Positions 18,630-21,229 of a stretch of 21,229 bases of DNA are shown piece after piece. Position 1 is the first letter of the stretch; the number at the start of each line of letters is the position of its first letter. The notes beneath the pieces were generated by a model. It saw only the letters and a program-made list of their open reading frames with translations. It did no database searches and was not told the DNA's origin. A program made the position numbers and the translations under genes. Source of the DNA: a virus. The stretch is from the IMG/VR virus record IMGVR_UViG_3300030098_002878, positions 1 to 21,229 of that record. One strand, given 5' to 3'.

Positions 18630-19700
18630 TTAGAACTCTTCTGCGATACTCAAACTAATATTATATACATCTGGCGCAACTTGCTGCATATCAAGTGAGT
18701 CTTGATTAAATCTAGCAAACATATGCTCTGATTCTGCGTTTGTACCAGTGCTGGTATTATCAATACTAAAAATAAATGGTCTATGTGGTCCATCTGTTAG
18801 ATTCCAAGCATCAGATATAACAGAATCATTTGCAAATTGATATACTGTGGTTTCATTAGGTAATAAATCACTTGCTTGTAAAAAACTAAAATTCATGTCA
18901 TAAATAATCCTACCACCATACGTAGTTTGTCCATATGTACCTAATGAAAATGGACTTTTCGATGTACTGGATGCTGTACGTCCAAAACTAGTTGCATTCG
19001 CAAATCTTTGACCACCTAATGATTCTTGAATATCTACTTTATCATAATGGATGCGTCTTGTAAGTTGTAGATCTGGTGATTGTGGCATGTCAAAATGCTC
19101 ACCTATCATTACACCGCCTAATTTAAAATCTGTGCTAGAATCCCATGCAGTATTACCTTCAAACTGTATTGCCCAATAACGTAAATCTTGTTCATCAAAT
19201 GTTAAGATTGTCGAACCATCAGAAGCAGGTGTCACTGTCACTGTTTTATTACTATCTGAAGCTGCAATAGTATCAGCATTTACTATTTCATTTGTAGTTA
19301 TATTATTCCATTCTGCATCTGTATCTGGATTAGTAATATCAATATTAGCACCATTTAAAGCAGAAATATCGCTAGATGCACTACCTGCAAATACTTTAAA
19401 TCTTCCATCGCAACTATTTAAATTATGATTTAGGATAGCCACATAAGTTTGTTTGTAACTAGATGTAGTAAATGAAAAATTAAATAATACATGACCATCT
19501 GTATCTGCGCTAGTATCAAACGTAACTTGGTTTAATGGTCGCAAATCTAACAAATCACCAACATTATTGCTTGTTGGTAATCCAATAAACTGATTAGATG
19601 CATTGGTAGCTGTCACACTGCCAATTGCTGATCCTCTAGCTCTATGATAATTAATTAAGTCAGTATAAAATCTTGGTGTACGTATGTTTTGATTAGCCAT
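18630..19700 (-). CDS. Virion/tail structural protein, 356 aa
   Basis: This beta-rich protein starts MANQNIRTPRFYTDLINY and is rich in Ser, Thr, Asn and Asp, with repeated hydrophobic strands (HVLFNFSFTTSS, STILTFDEQDLRYWAIQF, RIIYDMNFSFLQ). It has no Cys-rich or membrane region. It resembles tail or baseplate-associated proteins seen in marine phage contigs (recollection only). The start overlaps the upstream gene as TAATG with AGGTAGG before it. It ends 14 nt before the XRE operator. The exact tail position is unknown. Confidence 0.68.
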   Translation of the reverse strand: MANQNIRTPRFYTDLINYHRARGSAIGSVTATNASNQFIGLPTSNNVGDLLDLRPLNQVTFDTSADTDGHVLFNFSFTTSSYKQTYVAILNHNLNSCDGRFKVFAGSASSDISALNGANIDITNPDTDAEWNNITTNEIVNADTIAASDSNKTVTVTPASDGSTILTFDEQDLRYWAIQFEGNTAWDSSTDFKLGGVMIGEHFDMPQSPDLQLTRRIHYDKVDIQESLGGQRFANATSFGRTASSTSKSPFSLGTYGQTTYGGRIIYDMNFSFLQASDLLPNETTVYQFANDSVISDAWNLTDGPHRPFIFSIDNTSTGTNAESEHMFARFNQDSLDMQQVAPDVYNISLSIAEEF

Positions 19701-21229
19701 TATCCTACCTCTCTTGCTGTAATACTTACCTTTCCAGGTGAGCGTTTATATTCTACAATCATAAAAAATATACTAGCACTAAAGCTAGTATTAAATAATT
19801 CAACTGGCATATCTGTAAACGTGATTATATCTCCTGTTTCTAATTGATAACCTTTTGCTGGATTTACTATATCACATGATACAAGCATTTTAATGTCACC
19901 AAGAATATTATCATAATATGAATAAAAATCTGCGTTGCAATCATCGGCTGCACTAGTAGGTATTGCACCGACATGTGCATCTAAATTTACATTTTGTATG
20001 CCTTCTTTATCGCCTAAACTATATTTAATTCTTGAAGTTGAATTTTTACCAGTTACTGTATCATAATATCTATTAGAAACTGCTGGATGCAACTTATTAG
20101 ATATTTTCATTTCTGTAATAACATTATTAATACCAGTAGTTGCAATATTTACATTGCTTATGTCATCTTTTGTTAAATTCAATGTTGCACTTAATTCACT
20201 AGATTGTTTTACATAGATATACTTTAATTCTTCTGTAGCAGTGTATTTTGCTACAAAACCAAACTCATAAGCTAATTTATCTAACTTTTCTTTTAACTTA
20301 ACTGGTTCTAATTGCCAGTATCGTATTTTCCAATTATCTATTGCTCTGTCATCATTAAGGTCACTCCAGCCAACTGGATCAGAACTAGATACACCTGCAA
20401 AGCGTTGCAATAAATCTCTATGCGCATCGTGGCCATGACTTATTGCGCCACTATCCCATGATGCAGTTAGTCCATCGATGGGTAAGTAAAGATATTTAAG
20501 GCTAGATAAATTAGAAATACTAACATTTGTATTTGCTTTATCTTCATCATAAGAATGTTGTACATCTAAATACAATACGCAATCAGTAATTGTAAGTGTT
20601 AAGGATCTTTCTATGGCACTACTTGATATTGTACTGCTTAAATTTATTGTATTAATATTATTATTTGTAATTGAGCCTAATCCAATACTAGAATAATCAG
20701 TGTCTGAAACTGCTGTGGTTGCATCTGAATTTATTAAACTTGAATGAACAAATTGCACTGCGCTAAAACCACCAGCTACATCTTCAACTATATAATCTCC
20801 AGATGCTCCGCTATAACTAATTCGTAATAATAATGCAACAGTTCCAGATTGATTTGGTGTTGTTACTGTACCTTTAACATCTAAATCCACATCATTTATC
20901 TTACCAAGCTCTGCTGCAAAATTAGCATAAAAGTTTTTAGCTTGAGCAGTTGTTGCATTTACAAAATCATGCACCATGCCTTGTGCAGCATAAGAATCCA
21001 TTAATAAATTTTGGGGAGTAGAAAAAGTTGTACTACCATCTTGGCTAAATGAAACTGGATTAATTCTAAAACGCCTACGCATTTCGCGTTTTACTATACC
21101 AATATTAGTATTAGCATCAAAATCGCTATCTAAATTTTTAGTAGCAGCAGTGTAATTATCTGCTTTAATACCTAAAAATGCATCTGCGGTAGCATCATAA
21201 TAACATGGTCGTATATTAGTTGATGCCAA
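19700..21229 (-). CDS. Large virion/tail protein, reaching window edge
   Basis: The frame runs to the window edge, where a TTG codon is the first base triplet. It may be the true start (next residues ASTNIRPCYYD) or the gene may extend further, so treat it as 5'-uncertain. At least 509 residues: beta-rich N-terminal two-thirds with many short Asn/Ser/Thr strands, a WRYW-like middle (DNWKIRYWQLEPVKLKEKLDKLAYEF split by polar residues) and a C-terminus with FFMIVEYKRSPGKVSITAREVG. The C-terminal EYKRSPGKVSITAREV-type segment suggests a tail hub or tail-associated protein, but I cannot name the family. Confidence 0.65.
   Translation of the reverse strand: MASTNIRPCYYDATADAFLGIKADNYTAATKNLDSDFDANTNIGIVKREMRRRFRINPVSFSQDGSTTFSTPQNLLMDSYAAQGMVHDFVNATTAQAKNFYANFAAELGKINDVDLDVKGTVTTPNQSGTVALLLRISYSGASGDYIVEDVAGGFSAVQFVHSSLINSDATTAVSDTDYSSIGLGSITNNNINTINLSSTISSSAIERSLTLTITDCVLYLDVQHSYDEDKANTNVSISNLSSLKYLYLPIDGLTASWDSGAISHGHDAHRDLLQRFAGVSSSDPVGWSDLNDDRAIDNWKIRYWQLEPVKLKEKLDKLAYEFGFVAKYTATEELKYIYVKQSSELSATLNLTKDDISNVNIATTGINNVITEMKISNKLHPAVSNRYYDTVTGKNSTSRIKYSLGDKEGIQNVNLDAHVGAIPTSAADDCNADFYSYYDNILGDIKMLVSCDIVNPAKGYQLETGDIITFTDMPVELFNTSFSASIFFMIVEYKRSPGKVSITAREVG

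Noticed and set aside
1-21229. tRNA genes
   Set aside because: I saw no cloverleaf with TTC-type T-arm in the non-coding stretches; a tRNAscan run would settle it.

Overview
This window looks like about half of the genome of an uncultured, probably marine, tailed double-stranded DNA phage (Caudoviricetes). The evidence is a complete head and packaging module (small terminase, large terminase, portal, Mu-F-like minor head protein, Mu-G-like protein, scaffold, major capsid protein), tail or virion genes at both ends, and a replication module with a primase-helicase and a single-strand DNA binding protein (SSB). The DNA is AT-rich. Several proteins resemble those of phages from marine metagenomes, but that is family-level recollection and no host can be named. 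No integrase is visible, so the single XRE-type repressor does not prove lysogeny.

Layout. (1) 1-6994, minus strand: the late block, read right to left as sigma-like/HTH protein, TerS, TerL, portal, minor head protein, gpG-like protein, scaffold, major capsid protein, three small genes and a tail-fibre-like gene cut by the window edge. (2) 6995-7323: a divergent control region with back-to-back promoters over a palindrome. (3) 7324-9596, plus strand: a very AT-rich block of small early-type genes (GP88-like, winged-helix-like and unknown proteins) ending in a strong intrinsic terminator. (4) 9597-10246: a mostly non-coding stretch with direct repeats and a 9-bp iteron-like array. (5) 10247-18303, minus strand: a densely overlapping replication, nuclease and modification operon. 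In transcription order it holds an unknown gene, SSB, an Hjc-like nuclease, three tiny genes, a DUF1599-like protein, two PD-(D/E)XK proteins, a PP-loop enzyme, two small genes, a C5-cytosine methyltransferase, two small membrane proteins, a Cas4/RecB-like nuclease and a primase-helicase. (6) 18301-18629: an extended inverted repeat, an XRE repressor and its likely operator. (7) 18630-21229, minus strand: two virion or tail genes.

The most striking items are RNA-level. Two hammerhead self-cleaving ribozymes (8527-8581 and 8964-9019), with covarying stem III, sit at the ends of two adjacent plus-strand genes. Their stem I overlaps the stop codons, and cleavage would leave nearly identical 5' leaders on the downstream genes. 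They bracket one gene and would release a 438-nt RNA. Separately, the large terminase is split between Walker A and Walker B by a UGA. This UGA lies in the arm of a 9-bp GAAA-loop hairpin, follows an AGGAG element and is followed by C, in a context resembling prfB-type +1 recoding. Removing exactly 31 nt there would also restore a consensus-like junction. A frameshift error cannot be excluded without reads or relatives.

Other notable points are 34-bp near-identical direct repeats flanking the AT-rich block, four PD-(D/E)XK-type nucleases in one operon, a PP-loop enzyme beside a methyltransferase, and a set of tiny genes linked by ATGA or TAATG overlaps.
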